A stretch of 64,000 bases of DNA from Bacillus bingmayongensis (lineage in GTDB: Bacteria; Bacillota; Bacilli; Bacillales; Bacillaceae_G), in the NCBI RefSeq assembly GCF_000299035.1, contig NZ_JH921517.1, forward strand, positions 671,317 to 735,316. Direction: 5' to 3'. Below are positions 20,562 to 31,937 of this stretch, piece after piece. The notes under the pieces were generated by a model that was given only the letters and a program-made list of their open reading frames with translations, was not told where the DNA came from and searched no databases. A program made the translations under genes and the position numbers. Each line of letters begins with the position of its first letter. Within the stretch, counting starts at the first letter, position 1.

Positions 20562-21461
20562 GTGAATGTGAAGAAATTGTTACAATTATTTGTTGGATAT
20601 TTACAAATTGAAAGAAATTATTCAAAATATACAATTGCGAGTTATCAAAATGATTTAGAACATTTTGTGCAATTTATGGAGCGAGAAGGTATATCCTCTT
20701 TTTTAGATGTTACATACGTAGATGTTCGTTTGTATTTAACGACGTTACACGATGAAAAGCTAGCCCGTAAATCTGTCGCGAGAAAAGTATCAAGTTTACG
20801 AAGTTTATATCGTTTTCTGATGCGTGAAGGATATCGAGAAGATAATCCGTTTGCACTTGCGTCACTCCCCAAAAAAGAATGGTCAATCCCAAAGTTTTTG
20901 TACGTTGAAGAATTAGAGAAATTGTTTGAAGTTTCTGATACAGGAACACCACTTGGTCAAAGGAATCAAGCTTTATTAGAGCTTATGTATGCAACAGGGA
21001 TCCGTGTGAGTGAATGTGTAAGTTTACAACTTGCTGATATTGATTTTTCAGTAGGGACGATTCTAGTGACGGGAAAAGGCAAAAAACAAAGGTACGTTCC
21101 ATTCGGAAGTTATGCGCAAGATGCTTTAACTACTTATATAGAAAACGGGAGAAAACAGTTAGCTAAAAAAACGGAGGAACACTCTCAAATGGTGTTTTTA
21201 AATGCAAAGGGTACGCCGTTAACAGATCGAGGTGTGCGTTATATTTTAAATGAGCTCATTAAGAAAGCTTCTCTTACAATGCGAATAAGTCCGCATATGT
21301 TAAGGCATACATTTGCTACACATATGTTAGATGAAGGTGCAGATTTACGAACTGTACAGGAGTTACTGGGTCATGAAAATTTATCAACGACACAAATTTA
21401 TACGCATGTTTCAAAAGAAAGATTGCGTTCTGTTTACATGAAGCATCACCCGCGGGCATAA
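20562..21461 (+). CDS. xerC: Tyrosine recombinase XerC (CodV)
   Basis: Site-specific recombinase that with XerD resolves chromosome dimers at dif, 299 residues. A SAM-like N-terminal DNA-binding domain is followed by the catalytic domain with the Arg of ATGIRVSE, the HMLRHTFATHM box, a later LLGH and the nucleophile Tyr280 (TQIYTHVSKE). I chose GTG 20562 (VNVKKLL): GAGGTGAG is spaced correctly, while the GTG at 20553 lies inside it. It heads the codV-clpQ-clpY-codY-type operon. Confidence 0.96.
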   Translation: MNVKKLLQLFVGYLQIERNYSKYTIASYQNDLEHFVQFMEREGISSFLDVTYVDVRLYLTTLHDEKLARKSVARKVSSLRSLYRFLMREGYREDNPFALASLPKKEWSIPKFLYVEELEKLFEVSDTGTPLGQRNQALLELMYATGIRVSECVSLQLADIDFSVGTILVTGKGKKQRYVPFGSYAQDALTTYIENGRKQLAKKTEEHSQMVFLNAKGTPLTDRGVRYILNELIKKASLTMRISPHMLRHTFATHMLDEGADLRTVQELLGHENLSTTQIYTHVSKERLRSVYMKHHPRA

Positions 21462-21503
21462 ATTGCTTTTAAAGCTATAAAAACATAAAAAGGAGTTTTT
21501 TCT

Positions 21504-22046
21504 ATGGGAAATTTCCACGCTACAACGATATTTGCCATTCACCATAATGGAGAGTGTGCTATGGCTGGCGACGGACAAGTGACATTTGGTAATGCTGTTG
21601 TGATGAAGCATACAGCACGCAAAGTTCGAAAGCTATTTCAAGGGAAGGTGTTAGCTGGATTTGCAGGTTCCGTTGCGGATGCGTTTACTCTTTTTGAAAT
21701 GTTTGAAGGGAAATTAGAAGAGTATAATGGAAACCTACAACGTGCTGCAGTTGAAATGGCGAAACAATGGCGTGGTGATAAAATGCTACGTCAATTGGAA
21801 GCGATGTTAATCGTTATGGATCAAACAACGTTACTGCTTGTTTCAGGAACAGGAGAAGTAATAGAACCGGATGATGGCATTTTAGCAATCGGTTCAGGTG
21901 GACATTATGCGCTTGCAGCTGGTCGAGCTTTAAAGCAACATGCAAGTGAACATTTAACAGCAAAAGCAATTGCGAAAGCAAGTTTAGAAATTGCTGGTGA
22001 CATTTGTGTGTATACAAATCACAACATTATTGTGGAAGAATTGTAG
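21504..22046 (+). CDS. hslV: ATP-dependent protease subunit HslV (ClpQ)
   Basis: Proteasome-like peptidase subunit that works with HslU, 180 residues. The core ([39 protein letters not shown]) is typical. The N-terminus is [12 protein letters not shown]. subtilis ClpQ begins MSSFHATTIF and is reported to use an N-terminal serine after Met removal; here that residue is Gly, so the nucleophile is more likely a threonine of the TT pair, exposed by processing. GGAGTT precedes the ATG. Confidence 0.96.
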   Translation: MGNFHATTIFAIHHNGECAMAGDGQVTFGNAVVMKHTARKVRKLFQGKVLAGFAGSVADAFTLFEMFEGKLEEYNGNLQRAAVEMAKQWRGDKMLRQLEAMLIVMDQTTLLLVSGTGEVIEPDDGILAIGSGGHYALAAGRALKQHASEHLTAKAIAKASLEIAGDICVYTNHNIIVEEL

Positions 22047-22068
22047 AATCGTAAGGGAGGCATTTTAT

Positions 22069-23460
22069 ATGCATTTACATTTTACTCCGCGTCAAATTGT
22101 AGAAAAATTGGATCAATATATTATTGGTCAAAAAGATGCGAAAAAAGCGGTTGCAGTAGCACTTAGAAATCGATATCGTCGCAGTAAACTAGCAGAAGAT
22201 TTACGCGATGAAATTGCTCCAAAGAACATTTTAATGATTGGACCGACAGGGGTCGGAAAGACAGAGGTAGCACGACGAATGGCGAGGCTCGTTGGGGCAC
22301 CTTTTATTAAGGTTGAGGCGACGAAATTCACAGAAGTTGGATATGTCGGCCGGGATGTAGAATCTATGGTGCGTGACCTTGTAGAAACTTCAGTTCGTAT
22401 TGTAAAAGAAGAAATGGTTGTAAAGGTTAAAGATAAAGCTGAGGAGCAAGCGAATCAACGGCTTGTTGAAATTTTGGTACCGAGTCCACAAAAACAATCT
22501 GGATTCAAAAATCCGTTAGAGATGTTATTTGGTGGAAATCAAAATGCGAATCAGACATCTGAAACACAAGATGACACAGAAATTGAAAAGAATCGCCGAG
22601 AAGTTGAAAAGAAACTTGCTGCCGGTTTACTTGAAGAAGAGATTGTATCGATTGAAGTGACGGAACAACAGTCTTCTATGTTCGATATGTTGCAAGGAAC
22701 TGGTATGGAACAAATGGGGATGAATTTCCAAGATGCATTAGGAAGTTTTATGCCGAAAAAAACGAAAAAACGCAAACTTTCTGTAAAAGAAGCAAGAAAA
22801 GTCTTGACAAATGAGGAAGCACAGCGCTTAATTGATATGGATGAAGTTACACAAGAGGCTGTTTATCGTGCTGAACAGCTCGGGATTATTTTTATTGATG
22901 AAATTGACAAAATTGCTGGTAAGCAGTCGAATAGCGTGGACGTATCGCGTGAAGGTGTACAGCGTGACATTTTGCCAATTGTAGAAGGATCGAACGTTGC
23001 AACGAAATATGGATCGGTGAAAACAGATTATATTTTATTTATTGCGGCTGGTGCCTTCCATATGTCCAAACCGTCTGATTTGATCCCAGAACTGCAAGGG
23101 AGATTCCCAATCCGAGTGGAATTAACAAAATTATCGGTTGATGATTTTGTTAAAATTCTTGTAGAACCTGATAATGCTTTAGTGAAACAATATATAGCAT
23201 TGTTAGCAACTGAGGGTATAGAAATTGAATTTTCTGACGATGCTATTCGTAAGATTGCTGAGATTGCTTATCAAGTTAATCAAGATACGGATAATATTGG
23301 AGCGAGAAGACTTCATACCATTATGGAGAAACTTCTTGAAGATTTATCGTTTGAAGCATCTGAAATTACGTTAGAGAAAATAACGATAACACCTCAATAT
23401 GTAGAGGGAAAATTAGCAACGATTGCTAAAAATAAAGATGTGAGCCAGTTTATTTTGTAA
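22069..23460 (+). CDS. hslU: ATP-dependent protease ATPase HslU (ClpY)
   Basis: AAA+ unfoldase cap for HslV, 463 residues. Walker [14 protein letters not shown] (about residue 60) is followed by the family's long I-domain insert (charged, Met/Gln rich, about residues 110-240), then Walker [13 protein letters not shown] and the sensor-2 region [15 protein letters not shown]. The C-terminus ends QFIL, the tail that inserts into HslV. I chose the ATG at 22069, preceded by AAGGGAGG; upstream in-frame codons overlap hslV without a ribosome site. Confidence 0.98.
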   Translation: MHLHFTPRQIVEKLDQYIIGQKDAKKAVAVALRNRYRRSKLAEDLRDEIAPKNILMIGPTGVGKTEVARRMARLVGAPFIKVEATKFTEVGYVGRDVESMVRDLVETSVRIVKEEMVVKVKDKAEEQANQRLVEILVPSPQKQSGFKNPLEMLFGGNQNANQTSETQDDTEIEKNRREVEKKLAAGLLEEEIVSIEVTEQQSSMFDMLQGTGMEQMGMNFQDALGSFMPKKTKKRKLSVKEARKVLTNEEAQRLIDMDEVTQEAVYRAEQLGIIFIDEIDKIAGKQSNSVDVSREGVQRDILPIVEGSNVATKYGSVKTDYILFIAAGAFHMSKPSDLIPELQGRFPIRVELTKLSVDDFVKILVEPDNALVKQYIALLATEGIEIEFSDDAIRKIAEIAYQVNQDTDNIGARRLHTIMEKLLEDLSFEASEITLEKITITPQYVEGKLATIAKNKDVSQFIL

Positions 23461-23537
23461 TAGTGTCATCAGGTGACTCGCCCTAGTTTCCAAGTGATGA
23501 AAAAATATGTGAGTAACATGTAGGAGGAACTTTAGAA

Positions 23538-24317
23538 ATGGAATTATTAGCAAAAACGAGAAAATTAAATGCGTTATTACAGAGCGCAGCAGGAAAGCCT
23601 GTTAACTTTAGAGAAATGTCAGATACAATGTGTGAAGTAATTGAAGCAAACGTATTCGTTGTAAGTCGTCGTGGTAAATTATTAGGATATGCAATTCACC
23701 AACAAATCGAGAACGAGCGTATGAAACAAATGCTTGCAGAGCGCCAATTCCCAGAAGAGTATACACAAAGCTTATTTAATATTACAGAAACATCTTCAAA
23801 CTTAGATGTAAATAGTGCATATACAGCATTCCCTGTAGAAAACAAAGAATTATTCGGTCAAGGTTTAACTACAATCGTACCAATCGTTGGTGGCGGTGAG
23901 CGTCTAGGTACACTAGTGTTAGCTCGTCTTGGTCAAGAATTCTTAGATGATGATTTAATTCTTGCTGAATACAGCTCAACTGTAGTAGGTATGGAAATCT
24001 TACGTGAAAAAGCGGAAGAAATCGAAGAAGAAGCGCGTAGTAAAGCGGTTGTTCAAATGGCAATTAGCTCGTTATCATACAGTGAGCTAGAAGCAATTGA
24101 GCACATCTTCGAAGAATTAAACGGAACAGAAGGTTTACTTGTTGCAAGTAAAATCGCTGATCGCGTTGGAATTACTCGTTCTGTAATCGTAAACGCACTT
24201 CGTAAATTAGAAAGTGCAGGAGTTATTGAGTCTCGTTCTTTAGGGATGAAAGGAACATATATTAAAGTATTAAACGACAAGTTTTTACATGAACTTGCTA
24301 AATTAAAAACAAACTAA
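23538..24317 (+). CDS. codY: Global regulator CodY
   Basis: GTP- and branched-chain-amino-acid-sensing repressor of stationary-phase genes, 259 residues. The N-terminal GAF domain binds isoleucine/valine/leucine; the C-terminal winged helix ([20 protein letters not shown], about residues 203-222) binds DNA. A strong AGGAGG precedes the ATG. It closes the xerC-hslV-hslU-codY operon. A 77-base gap after hslU shows no clear separate promoter. Confidence 0.98.
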
Positions 24318-24326
24318 TTTTTAAGG

Positions 24327-24358
24327 AAAGCTCTTCTCGTATGAGGAGAGCTTTTTTT
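24327..24358 (+). terminator. Terminator after codY
   Basis: An 11-bp stem with one G-U pair (24327-24337 with 24344-24354) plus a T7 run ends the operon. Confidence 0.9.
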
Positions 24359-24527
24359 ATTTTTTGAGAGATTTATTGTGATTTAACGTGCGGGAAATTT
24401 TAGTTTTCTTCATTGGACAAGGTTGCTTAAAGTAGAAAAAGAGTGGTAATACTGGAACTGAAGCAGGAGAGAAAGAAGAGTAAAATCATAATCAAAAAGA
24501 AAGTTTTACATTGTTCGCATTTTCGAC
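24359..24527 (+). other. codY-rpsB gap, no gene seen
   Basis: Apart from the rpsB promoter and leader downstream, this AT-rich stretch shows no open frame with a ribosome site, no repeat and no RNA structure I can support. In B. subtilis the large flagellar/chemotaxis cluster lies between codY and rpsB; here it is absent. Confidence 0.7.
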
Positions 24528-24556
24528 TTGATTGTAATATTTCATTATGATATAGT
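24528..24556 (+). promoter_or_regulatory. Sigma-A promoter of rpsB-tsf
   Basis: TTGATT (24528-24533), exactly 17 bases and TATAGT (24551-24556). The start point would leave a leader of about 115 bases. Confidence 0.75.
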
Positions 24557-24562
24557 AAGCAG

Positions 24563-24665
24563 TGGTGTCAGTACAAAGTACACACGTTTACTGATTTAAG
24601 TGTTGGTGCTACGCTTGTAGTTTCGCTTAGAGATGAAGTAAACGGAGGATATCAAAAACCATTTA
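24563..24665 (+). ncRNA. Structured rpsB leader
   Basis: The rpsB 5' leader can close a 7-bp long-range stem (CGTTTAC 24585-24591 with GTAAACG 24638-24644) enclosing a smaller hairpin (AAGTG 24598-24602 with CGCTT 24612-24616, one G-U pair). Ribosomal protein leaders of this shape often bind their own product; an S2 autoregulatory role is an inference from position. Confidence 0.45.
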
Positions 24666-24676
24666 GGAGGAACTAA

Positions 24677-25381
<705 letters not shown>

Positions 25382-25390
25382 CAAATTTGG

Positions 25391-25428
25391 AAAGGTGATA
25401 AGGGGTTCGGCCTTTTATCACCTTTTTT
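25391..25428 (+). terminator. Attenuator between rpsB and tsf
   Basis: A stem (AAAGGTGATA 25391-25400 with TATCACCTTT 25416-25425) is followed by T residues. In many bacteria the rpsB-tsf junction has a partial terminator that sets the S2:EF-Ts ratio. Confidence 0.8.
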
Positions 25429-25463
25429 AAGGTATAAATACATATTTTAGGAGGATGAAAAGT

Positions 25464-26351
25464 ATGGCAATTACTGCACAAATGGTAAAAGAACTTCGCG
25501 AAAAAACTGGCGCAGGTATGATGGACTGCAAAAAAGCTTTAACAGAAATGAATGGCGACATGGAGAAAGCAATTGATTTCTTACGTGAAAAAGGTATTGC
25601 GAAAGCTGCGAAAAAAGCAGACCGCATTGCTGCTGAAGGTTTAACATACATCGAAACACAAGGTAACGATGCTTTAATCTTAGAATTAAACTCTGAAACT
25701 GATTTCGTTGCGAAAAACGAAGGTTTCCAAGCTTTAACAAAAGAATTAGCTGCTCACTTATTAGCTAACAAGCCTGCAACTGTTGAAGAAGCTATGACTC
25801 AAACAATTGCAAACGGTAAAACAGTAGAAGAACACATTAACGAAGCAATCGCTAAAATCGGTGAGAAACTTACACTTCGTCGTTTCGAAATCGTAACAAA
25901 AACTGATGCAGATGCATTCGGCGCTTACCTACATATGGGTGGACGTATTGGTGTAGTAACAGTTCTTGAAGGTTCTACTGATGAAGCAGCTGCTAAAGAC
26001 GTAGCAATGCACGTTGCAGCAGTTAACCCTAAATACATCGACCGCGATGCTGTAACAGCTGAAGAAGTTGAGCATGAGCGTCAAGTATTAACACAACAAG
26101 CTTTAAACGAAGGCAAGCCTGAAAAAATCGTTGCTAAAATGGTTGAAGGTCGCCTAGGTAAATTCTTCGAAGAAATTTGTTTACTTGACCAAGCATTCGT
26201 TAAAAACCCTGATATGAAAGTTCGTCAGTTCGTTGAGTCTAAAGGCGGAACGGTAAAAGGATTCGTTCGCTACGCTGTTGGTGAAGGTATCGAGAAGCGT
26301 GAAGACAACTTTGCTGAAGAAGTAATGAACCAAGTAAAAGGTAACAACTAA
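25464..26351 (+). CDS. tsf: Elongation factor Ts
   Basis: Guanine-nucleotide exchange factor for EF-Tu, 295 residues. The N-terminal UBA-like domain ([20 protein letters not shown]) and core motif [14 protein letters not shown] are intact, as is [13 protein letters not shown] chose ATG 25464, since AGGAGG is adjacent to the ATG at 25455 but well spaced to this one. Confidence 0.98.
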   Translation: MAITAQMVKELREKTGAGMMDCKKALTEMNGDMEKAIDFLREKGIAKAAKKADRIAAEGLTYIETQGNDALILELNSETDFVAKNEGFQALTKELAAHLLANKPATVEEAMTQTIANGKTVEEHINEAIAKIGEKLTLRRFEIVTKTDADAFGAYLHMGGRIGVVTVLEGSTDEAAAKDVAMHVAAVNPKYIDRDAVTAEEVEHERQVLTQQALNEGKPEKIVAKMVEGRLGKFFEEICLLDQAFVKNPDMKVRQFVESKGGTVKGFVRYAVGEGIEKREDNFAEEVMNQVKGNN

Positions 26352-26359
26352 TACAGATT

Positions 26360-26386
26360 AGGGAACACATTGTGTTCCCTTTTTTA
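26360..26386 (+). terminator. Terminator after tsf
   Basis: A perfect 9-bp stem (26360-26368 with 26372-26380), a 3-base loop and T6. Confidence 0.85.
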
Positions 26387-26417
26387 AAATAAAGATGCAA
26401 GCAATTGGAGGTTCATT

Positions 26418-27140
26418 ATGAGTAAACCGAAATATAATCGTGTTGTTTTAAAGCTAAGCGGTGAAGCTTTAGCTGGTGAAAAAGGATTTGGAATTAACCC
26501 AGCTGTTATTAAATCAGTTGCAGAACAAGTGAAAGAAATTGCAGAACTTGATGTAGAGGTTGCTGTTGTTGTTGGTGGCGGTAACATTTGGCGTGGGAAA
26601 ATCGGAAGCGAAATGGGCATGGATCGTGCAGGAGCGGACTACATGGGCATGTTAGCGACCGTTATGAATTCATTAGCACTTCAAGATAGTTTGGAGAACA
26701 TTGGGATTCAAACACGTGTTCAAACTTCTATTGAAATGCGTCAAGTGGCAGAACCTTACATTCGTCGTAAAGCAGTTCGTCACTTAGAGAAGAAACGTGT
26801 TGTTATTTTCGCGGCAGGTACAGGTAACCCATACTTCTCTACGGATACAACTGCAGCATTACGTGCAGCGGAAATTGAAGCTGATGTTATTTTAATGGCG
26901 AAAAACAATGTAGATGGCGTATATAATGCAGATCCATCTATTGACCCAACAGCTACGAAATATGAAACACTTACTTACTTAGATGTATTAAAAGAAGGTT
27001 TAGGTGTAATGGATTCTACTGCTTCTTCTTTATGTATGGATAATGATATTCCATTAATTGTATTCTCAGTTATGGAAAAAGGTAATATTAAACGTGCCGT
27101 TTTAGGCGAAAATATTGGAACAATTGTAAGGGGGAAATAA
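26418..27140 (+). CDS. pyrH: UMP kinase
   Basis: Bacterial-type UMP kinase of the amino-acid kinase family, 240 residues, converting UMP to UDP. Conserved features are [12 protein letters not shown] at the N-terminus, [11 protein letters not shown], and [20 protein letters not shown] for nucleotide binding. GGAGG precedes the ATG. frr begins 2 bases after its stop, so the pair is translationally coupled. Confidence 0.98.
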   Translation: MSKPKYNRVVLKLSGEALAGEKGFGINPAVIKSVAEQVKEIAELDVEVAVVVGGGNIWRGKIGSEMGMDRAGADYMGMLATVMNSLALQDSLENIGIQTRVQTSIEMRQVAEPYIRRKAVRHLEKKRVVIFAAGTGNPYFSTDTTAALRAAEIEADVILMAKNNVDGVYNADPSIDPTATKYETLTYLDVLKEGLGVMDSTASSLCMDNDIPLIVFSVMEKGNIKRAVLGENIGTIVRGK

Positions 27141-27142
27141 AC

Positions 27143-27700
27143 ATGGGACAACAAGTATTAAAAACTGCAAATGAAAAAATGGAAAAAGCAGTTGCTGCTT
27201 ATTCTCGTGAGTTAGCTTCAGTTCGTGCTGGTCGTGCAAGTGCGTCTGCATTAGATAAAGTACAAGTTGATTATTATGGTGCACCAACACCTGTTGTGCA
27301 ATTAGCGAATATTACAGTGCCTGAAGCACGTTTACTTGTAATTCAACCGTATGATAAAACATCTATCGGTGATATTGAAAAAGCAATTTTAAAAGCTGAT
27401 TTAGGATTGAATCCTTCTAACGACGGATCAGTAATTCGTATCGCATTCCCTGCATTAACAGAAGAACGTCGTAAAGACCTAGTAAAAACTGTTAAGAAAT
27501 ATGCTGAAGAAGCAAAAGTAGCGGTTCGTAACGTACGTCGTGATGCTAATGATGATCTTAAAAAACTTGAAAAAGCTGGCGAGATTACAGAAGACGACTT
27601 AAGAGGATATACAGAAGATATCCAAAAAGAAACAGATAAATATATTGCAAAAGTTGACGAAATCGCAAAAAACAAAGAAAAAGAAATCATGGAAGTGTAA
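27143..27700 (+). CDS. frr: Ribosome recycling factor
   Basis: Factor that with EF-G splits post-termination ribosomes, 185 residues, the usual length. The helical domain motifs [12 protein letters not shown] and [17 protein letters not shown] are present. Its ribosome site (AGGGGG) lies inside the end of pyrH. Confidence 0.98.
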   Translation: MGQQVLKTANEKMEKAVAAYSRELASVRAGRASASALDKVQVDYYGAPTPVVQLANITVPEARLLVIQPYDKTSIGDIEKAILKADLGLNPSNDGSVIRIAFPALTEERRKDLVKTVKKYAEEAKVAVRNVRRDANDDLKKLEKAGEITEDDLRGYTEDIQKETDKYIAKVDEIAKNKEKEIMEV

Positions 27701-27721
27701 TAGCGATACCTTCGCAAATAT

Positions 27722-27748
27722 GACCCTCTTCTTAAGGGGGTCTTTTTA
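27722..27748 (+). terminator. Terminator after frr
   Basis: A 9-bp stem with one G-U pair (27722-27730 with 27734-27742), a CTT loop and T5. Confidence 0.8.
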
Positions 27749-27785
27749 CACTTTTAGGCATACGTCTGCTTGTTGGAGGGTATGA

Positions 27786-28562
27786 ATGATGTTTAAAAAG
27801 TTTCCTTTTTTTAAAGGTAAAAAGGTCACATCGTTTGATCATCTCATTGAAGAAGTGAAAAAGGGGCATATCCCAGAGCACATTGCGATCATTATGGATG
27901 GTAATGGAAGATGGGCGAAAAGAAGAGCAATGCCTCGTATTGCTGGACATCATGAAGGAATGCAAGTAGTAAAAAAGATTACGAAATTTGCTAGTAAACT
28001 TGATGTAAAAGTGCTAACTCTTTATGCTTTTTCAACTGAGAACTGGAAAAGACCGAAAAAGGAAGTCGATTATTTAATGAAGCTTCCAGAAGAATTTTTA
28101 GGTACATTTTTACCAGAATTGATTGAAGAAAATGTACAAGTCCGAGTAATTGGACAAAAAGATCGTCTTCCTACGCATACGCGCAGAGCGATGGAGAAGG
28201 CCATGGAAGATACAAAAGAGAACACGGGATTAATTCTTAATTTTGCGTTAAACTATGGAAGTCGCGATGAAATCGTTTCTGCTGTGCAACATATGATGAA
28301 AGATAACGAAGAAGGGAAAGTTCGTTCAGAAGATATAAATGAAGAAATGCTTTCTTCATACTTAATGACAAGTTCTTTACCTGACCCAGACTTGCTTATT
28401 CGTACAAGTGGGGAATTGCGTATTAGTAATTTCATGCTATGGCAAATTGCGTATTCGGAGCTTTGGTTTACAGATGTGTATTGGCCAGATTTTACCGAGG
28501 AACATTTGCTAAATGCGATTACAGACTTTCAACATAGAGGGCGCAGATTCGGAGGCGTGTAG
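27786..28562 (+). CDS. uppS: Undecaprenyl pyrophosphate synthase
   Basis: Cis-prenyltransferase that makes the C55 lipid carrier for peptidoglycan and teichoic acid, 258 residues. The catalytic motif IIMDGNGRWAKRR holds Asp38, and the closing IRTSGELRISNFMLWQ and ELWFTDVYWPDF motifs are present. The start is either ATG 27786 or the adjacent ATG 27789; GGAGGG suits both. cdsA follows after 17 bases, then dxr, a membrane-lipid operon. Confidence 0.97.
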   Translation: MMFKKFPFFKGKKVTSFDHLIEEVKKGHIPEHIAIIMDGNGRWAKRRAMPRIAGHHEGMQVVKKITKFASKLDVKVLTLYAFSTENWKRPKKEVDYLMKLPEEFLGTFLPELIEENVQVRVIGQKDRLPTHTRRAMEKAMEDTKENTGLILNFALNYGSRDEIVSAVQHMMKDNEEGKVRSEDINEEMLSSYLMTSSLPDPDLLIRTSGELRISNFMLWQIAYSELWFTDVYWPDFTEEHLLNAITDFQHRGRRFGGV

Positions 28563-28579
28563 AAAGAGAGGATTTGGTA

Positions 28580-29371
28580 GTGAAACAGAGAATTATTACT
28601 GGAGTGATTGCTGCCGCGCTATTCATTCCCATCGTATTTTACGGTGGCGTGCCTTTTACAGTTTTAGTGTATGTACTTGCTTCAATTGGATTATATGAAT
28701 TAGTTCGTATGAACAAGCTTACACTTATTTCGGTACCAACGTTTTTAGCTGCATTATTATTATGGATTATTTTAGTTCCAAGTAATGCACTAGGATTTTT
28801 TGATTGGATTGGATTAGATAAATTAGAAATCACATTTTTGATTGTTTTATTACTTTTATCATATACAGTCCTTTCGAAGAATACATTTACTTTTGACAAT
28901 GCTTCATTTTTACTTATGGCAACAACGTATGTTGCAATGGGGTTCTTATATTTAAACGAAACGAGAATAGCAGGAATCCATTATGTGTTTTATGCATTAT
29001 TTGTCATTTGGGCAACTGATTCAGGCGCATATTTCATAGGAAAAGCAATTGGAAAAAGAAAATTGTGGCCAGAGATTAGTCCGAATAAAACGATAGAAGG
29101 TTCAGTAGGTGGTATTGTTTGCGGGATTGTCGTTGCTTTTGTATACAATATGTTTTTCACAGTTCAAGGAAATGTTGGAATGTTAATTGTTGTTACAATC
29201 GCAATCTCTATTTTTGGACAAATTGGTGATTTAGTACAATCTGCATTTAAACGTCATTACGGTGTGAAAGATTCAGGTACAATCTTACCTGGACACGGTG
29301 GAATATTAGATCGAACAGATAGTTGGTTGTTCGTATTACCAATTTTACATTTCTTACATTTCATTTCATAA
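28580..29371 (+). CDS. cdsA: Phosphatidate cytidylyltransferase
   Basis: Integral membrane enzyme that makes CDP-diacylglycerol, the precursor of phospholipids, 263 residues with about eight hydrophobic segments. The family signature near the C-terminus ([13 protein letters not shown] followed by [13 protein letters not shown]) is intact. I chose GTG 28580, which gives the standard MKQRIITG start with AGAGAGG at good spacing. Confidence 0.96.
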   Translation: MKQRIITGVIAAALFIPIVFYGGVPFTVLVYVLASIGLYELVRMNKLTLISVPTFLAALLLWIILVPSNALGFFDWIGLDKLEITFLIVLLLLSYTVLSKNTFTFDNASFLLMATTYVAMGFLYLNETRIAGIHYVFYALFVIWATDSGAYFIGKAIGKRKLWPEISPNKTIEGSVGGIVCGIVVAFVYNMFFTVQGNVGMLIVVTIAISIFGQIGDLVQSAFKRHYGVKDSGTILPGHGGILDRTDSWLFVLPILHFLHFIS

Positions 29372-29391
29372 TAAAACGAGGGGTTGGAGTT

Positions 29392-30534
29392 ATGAAAAAC
29401 ATTAGTTTATTAGGTGCAAGCGGGTCAATTGGAACGCAAACTTTAGATGTACTACGCTTGCATCCAGACCAATTCCGTCTCGTTGCTTTTTCTGTAGGGA
29501 AAAATATTGATTACGCACTAAAAGTCATTCAAGAATTTTCTCCTCAGCTTGTTTCTGTACAAAGAGAAGAAGATGTTGTAAGGTTACAATCCGTTTCTGG
29601 AAATACAAAAGTAGTATACGGTGACGAAGGACTATTAGAGGTAGCTCTTCACCCAGATGCAGAAGTTGTAATCAATGCTGTTGTAGGTAGCGTAGGATTG
29701 TTACCTACACTTCGTGCAATTGAGGCGAAAAAGACAATTGGAATTGCGAATAAAGAAACATTAGTAACTGCGGGACATATTGTAATGGAAGCTGCACGCA
29801 AACATAATGTGCCGTTACTTCCAGTAGATAGTGAGCATTCGGCTATTTTTCAATGTTTGAATGGAGAAAATGAAAAGCGAATTTCCCGCTTAATTATCAC
29901 TGCTTCAGGTGGAAGTTTCCGTGATAAAAAGAGAGATGAATTATATCATGTGACTGTGGAAGATGCGCTTCGTCATCCTAACTGGTCAATGGGTTCGAAA
30001 ATTACAATTGATTCTGCTACAATGATGAATAAGGGGCTGGAAGTGATTGAAGCACATTGGCTTTTCGGCATACCTTATGAGCAAATCGATGTTGTTTTAC
30101 ATAAAGAAAGCATTATTCATTCTATGGTTGAATTTGAAGATCGTAGTGTAATGGCACAGCTCGGCTCACCAGATATGCGTGTACCAATTCAATATGCACT
30201 TACATATCCTGACAGGTTGCCTCTCTCTGATACAAAACAGTTAAATCTATGGGAAATTGGAACACTGCATTTTGAACAAATGAATCAAGAGCGTTTCCGT
30301 TGCCTGCGTTTTGCGTATGAAGCTGGAAAGATGGGCGGGAGCATGCCAGCTGTAATGAATGCGGCAAATGAAGTAGCTGTAGCAGCCTTTTTACAAAAGA
30401 AAATTGGTTTCTTAACAGTAGAAGACCTCATTGAAAAAGCAATGCACCATCACAATGTCATTGCACGTCCGAGCTTAGAGGAAATTCAGGAAATTGATGC
30501 AGCCACAAGACGATTTGTGATGGAACAAATTTAG
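29392..30534 (+). CDS. dxr: 1-deoxy-D-xylulose 5-phosphate reductoisomerase
   Basis: NADPH enzyme of the non-mevalonate isoprenoid pathway, 380 residues, making 2-C-methyl-D-erythritol 4-phosphate. The NADPH motif [13 protein letters not shown] is at the N-terminus; metal and substrate residues lie in [43 protein letters not shown] (in parts). ATG 29392 follows GGGGTTGGAG. It feeds UppS, encoded upstream. Confidence 0.97.
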   Translation: MKNISLLGASGSIGTQTLDVLRLHPDQFRLVAFSVGKNIDYALKVIQEFSPQLVSVQREEDVVRLQSVSGNTKVVYGDEGLLEVALHPDAEVVINAVVGSVGLLPTLRAIEAKKTIGIANKETLVTAGHIVMEAARKHNVPLLPVDSEHSAIFQCLNGENEKRISRLIITASGGSFRDKKRDELYHVTVEDALRHPNWSMGSKITIDSATMMNKGLEVIEAHWLFGIPYEQIDVVLHKESIIHSMVEFEDRSVMAQLGSPDMRVPIQYALTYPDRLPLSDTKQLNLWEIGTLHFEQMNQERFRCLRFAYEAGKMGGSMPAVMNAANEVAVAAFLQKKIGFLTVEDLIEKAMHHHNVIARPSLEEIQEIDAATRRFVMEQI

Positions 30535-30551
30535 CAAAGGTGGTTATGGGA

Positions 30552-31808
30552 TTGAATACAGCGATTGCCTTTATATTAATTTTCGGTGCACTCGTATTTT
30601 TCCATGAGCTAGGGCATCTATATTTCGCAAAAAGAGCAGGTATTTTATGCCGCGAGTTTGCAATTGGTTTTGGACCAAAAATATTTTCATTTGAAAAGAA
30701 TGAAACGGTTTATACAGTTCGGCTACTACCTCTTGGAGGCTATGTTAGAATGGCTGGCGAGGATGCAGAAACGGTTGAATTAAAACCGGGAAAAAAAGTT
30801 GGACTTGTGTTAAATGAAAACGAAGAGGTTATGAAATTAGTTTTAGACGGGCGCGAAAAGTATCCAAATGTTCGCGTGATTGAAGTAGAACAAGCTGATT
30901 TAGAACATCATCTCACGATTTCTGGTTACGAAGAGTATGAAGAGGAATTGCAAACATTCCGCGTAAACGAAAAAGCTCGTATTGTGTCAGCGGGAGAAGA
31001 AATACAAATTGCACCGTTTAACAGACAATTTGGTTCTAAAACGTTAGGACAGCGAGCATTAACAATCTTTGCAGGTCCTGCTATGAACTTCATTCTTGCA
31101 TTTGTTATTTTTGTTATCATCGGATTGGTACAAGGCATTCCAGTTGATAAGCCGATGATTGGTAAAGTAATGAAGGGTAGTGTTGCAGAACAAGCAGGAT
31201 TGAAACAAGCTGATACGATTCAAGCAATCGATGGGAAAGATACGAGTTCATGGAAAGATGTTGTAACGATTGTACGAGAAAACCCAAATAAGGAAATTAC
31301 GCTTCATGTACAACGTGATAGCGAGAAATTTAATGTGAAAGTAACGCCAACTGCTGATACAGAAGGTAAAGAAAAGGTTGGTAGAATTGGTGTATACTCT
31401 CCTGTAGAAAAATCTATCTTTGGCTCTATTAAATCAGGATTTGAGCAGACGTATACTTGGACAAAATTAATTTTTGATTCCTTAGTAAAATTAGTGACGG
31501 GTCAGTTTTCTATTAATGATTTATCAGGTCCGGTAGGGATTTATAATTTAACAGACCAAGTAGTAGATTATGGTGTCATTCGTGTTCTTAGTTTGGCAGC
31601 TGTTTTAAGTATAAATCTTGGTTTATTTAACTTATTACCGGTTCCCGCTCTTGATGGAGGACGCTTGTTCTTCTTCTTAATTGAAGCTTTACGAGGGAAA
31701 CCAATAGATCGTCAAAAAGAAGGAATGGTTCACTTTATTGGTTTTGCGTTATTAATGTTACTTATGTTAGTTGTAACGTGGAATGACATTCGGAAGTTTT
31801 TCTTGTAA
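30552..31808 (+). CDS. rasP: Site-2 protease RasP/RseP
   Basis: Intramembrane zinc metalloprotease that cuts anti-sigma factors and cell-division proteins within the membrane, 418 residues. The active site HELGH lies in the first membrane segment; a PDZ domain follows around residues 200-280 (GSVAEQAGLKQADTIQAIDG); the third ligand motif NLLPVPALDGGR is in the C-terminal membrane region. I chose TTG 30552 (MNTAIAFIL), because AAAGGTGG lies about 8 bases upstream; ATG 30546 is an alternative. Confidence 0.95.
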   Translation: MNTAIAFILIFGALVFFHELGHLYFAKRAGILCREFAIGFGPKIFSFEKNETVYTVRLLPLGGYVRMAGEDAETVELKPGKKVGLVLNENEEVMKLVLDGREKYPNVRVIEVEQADLEHHLTISGYEEYEEELQTFRVNEKARIVSAGEEIQIAPFNRQFGSKTLGQRALTIFAGPAMNFILAFVIFVIIGLVQGIPVDKPMIGKVMKGSVAEQAGLKQADTIQAIDGKDTSSWKDVVTIVRENPNKEITLHVQRDSEKFNVKVTPTADTEGKEKVGRIGVYSPVEKSIFGSIKSGFEQTYTWTKLIFDSLVKLVTGQFSINDLSGPVGIYNLTDQVVDYGVIRVLSLAAVLSINLGLFNLLPVPALDGGRLFFFLIEALRGKPIDRQKEGMVHFIGFALLMLLMLVVTWNDIRKFFL

Positions 31809-31814
31809 AATAAA

Positions 31815-31937
31815 GTGAAACTTGTAGTAAGTGTGAATTTCACAATATTTTTTGTGGATAGTGAATGAAATGAATAGAGCTCTGAGAGTTGTAATCCCTC
31901 ACCTAATTTGAGGTGGGGGGTTTTACTGCGTATTAGA
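31815..31937 (-). repeat. Diverged bcr1-like element, also rasP terminator
   Basis: The stretch has the same ends as the better bcr1 copy at 56480-56623, in opposite orientation. It begins GTGAAACTT and ends with a TTGAGGTGGGGG-like block, TTACTGC and a TAG-rich end. It is flanked by ATAAA (31810-31814) and GTAAA (31938-31942), the same pair of flanks as that copy. The middle is strongly diverged. Its hairpin CCCTCACCT (31896-31904) with AGGTGGGGG (31911-31919), followed by GTTTT, would act as terminator for cdsA-dxr-rasP on the + strand. Confidence 0.6.
31896..31925 (+). terminator. Terminator within the bcr1-like element
   Basis: A 9-bp GC-rich stem with one G-U pair, a 6-base loop and GTTTT lie 90 bases after rasP. 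No other terminator is present before proS. Confidence 0.65.
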
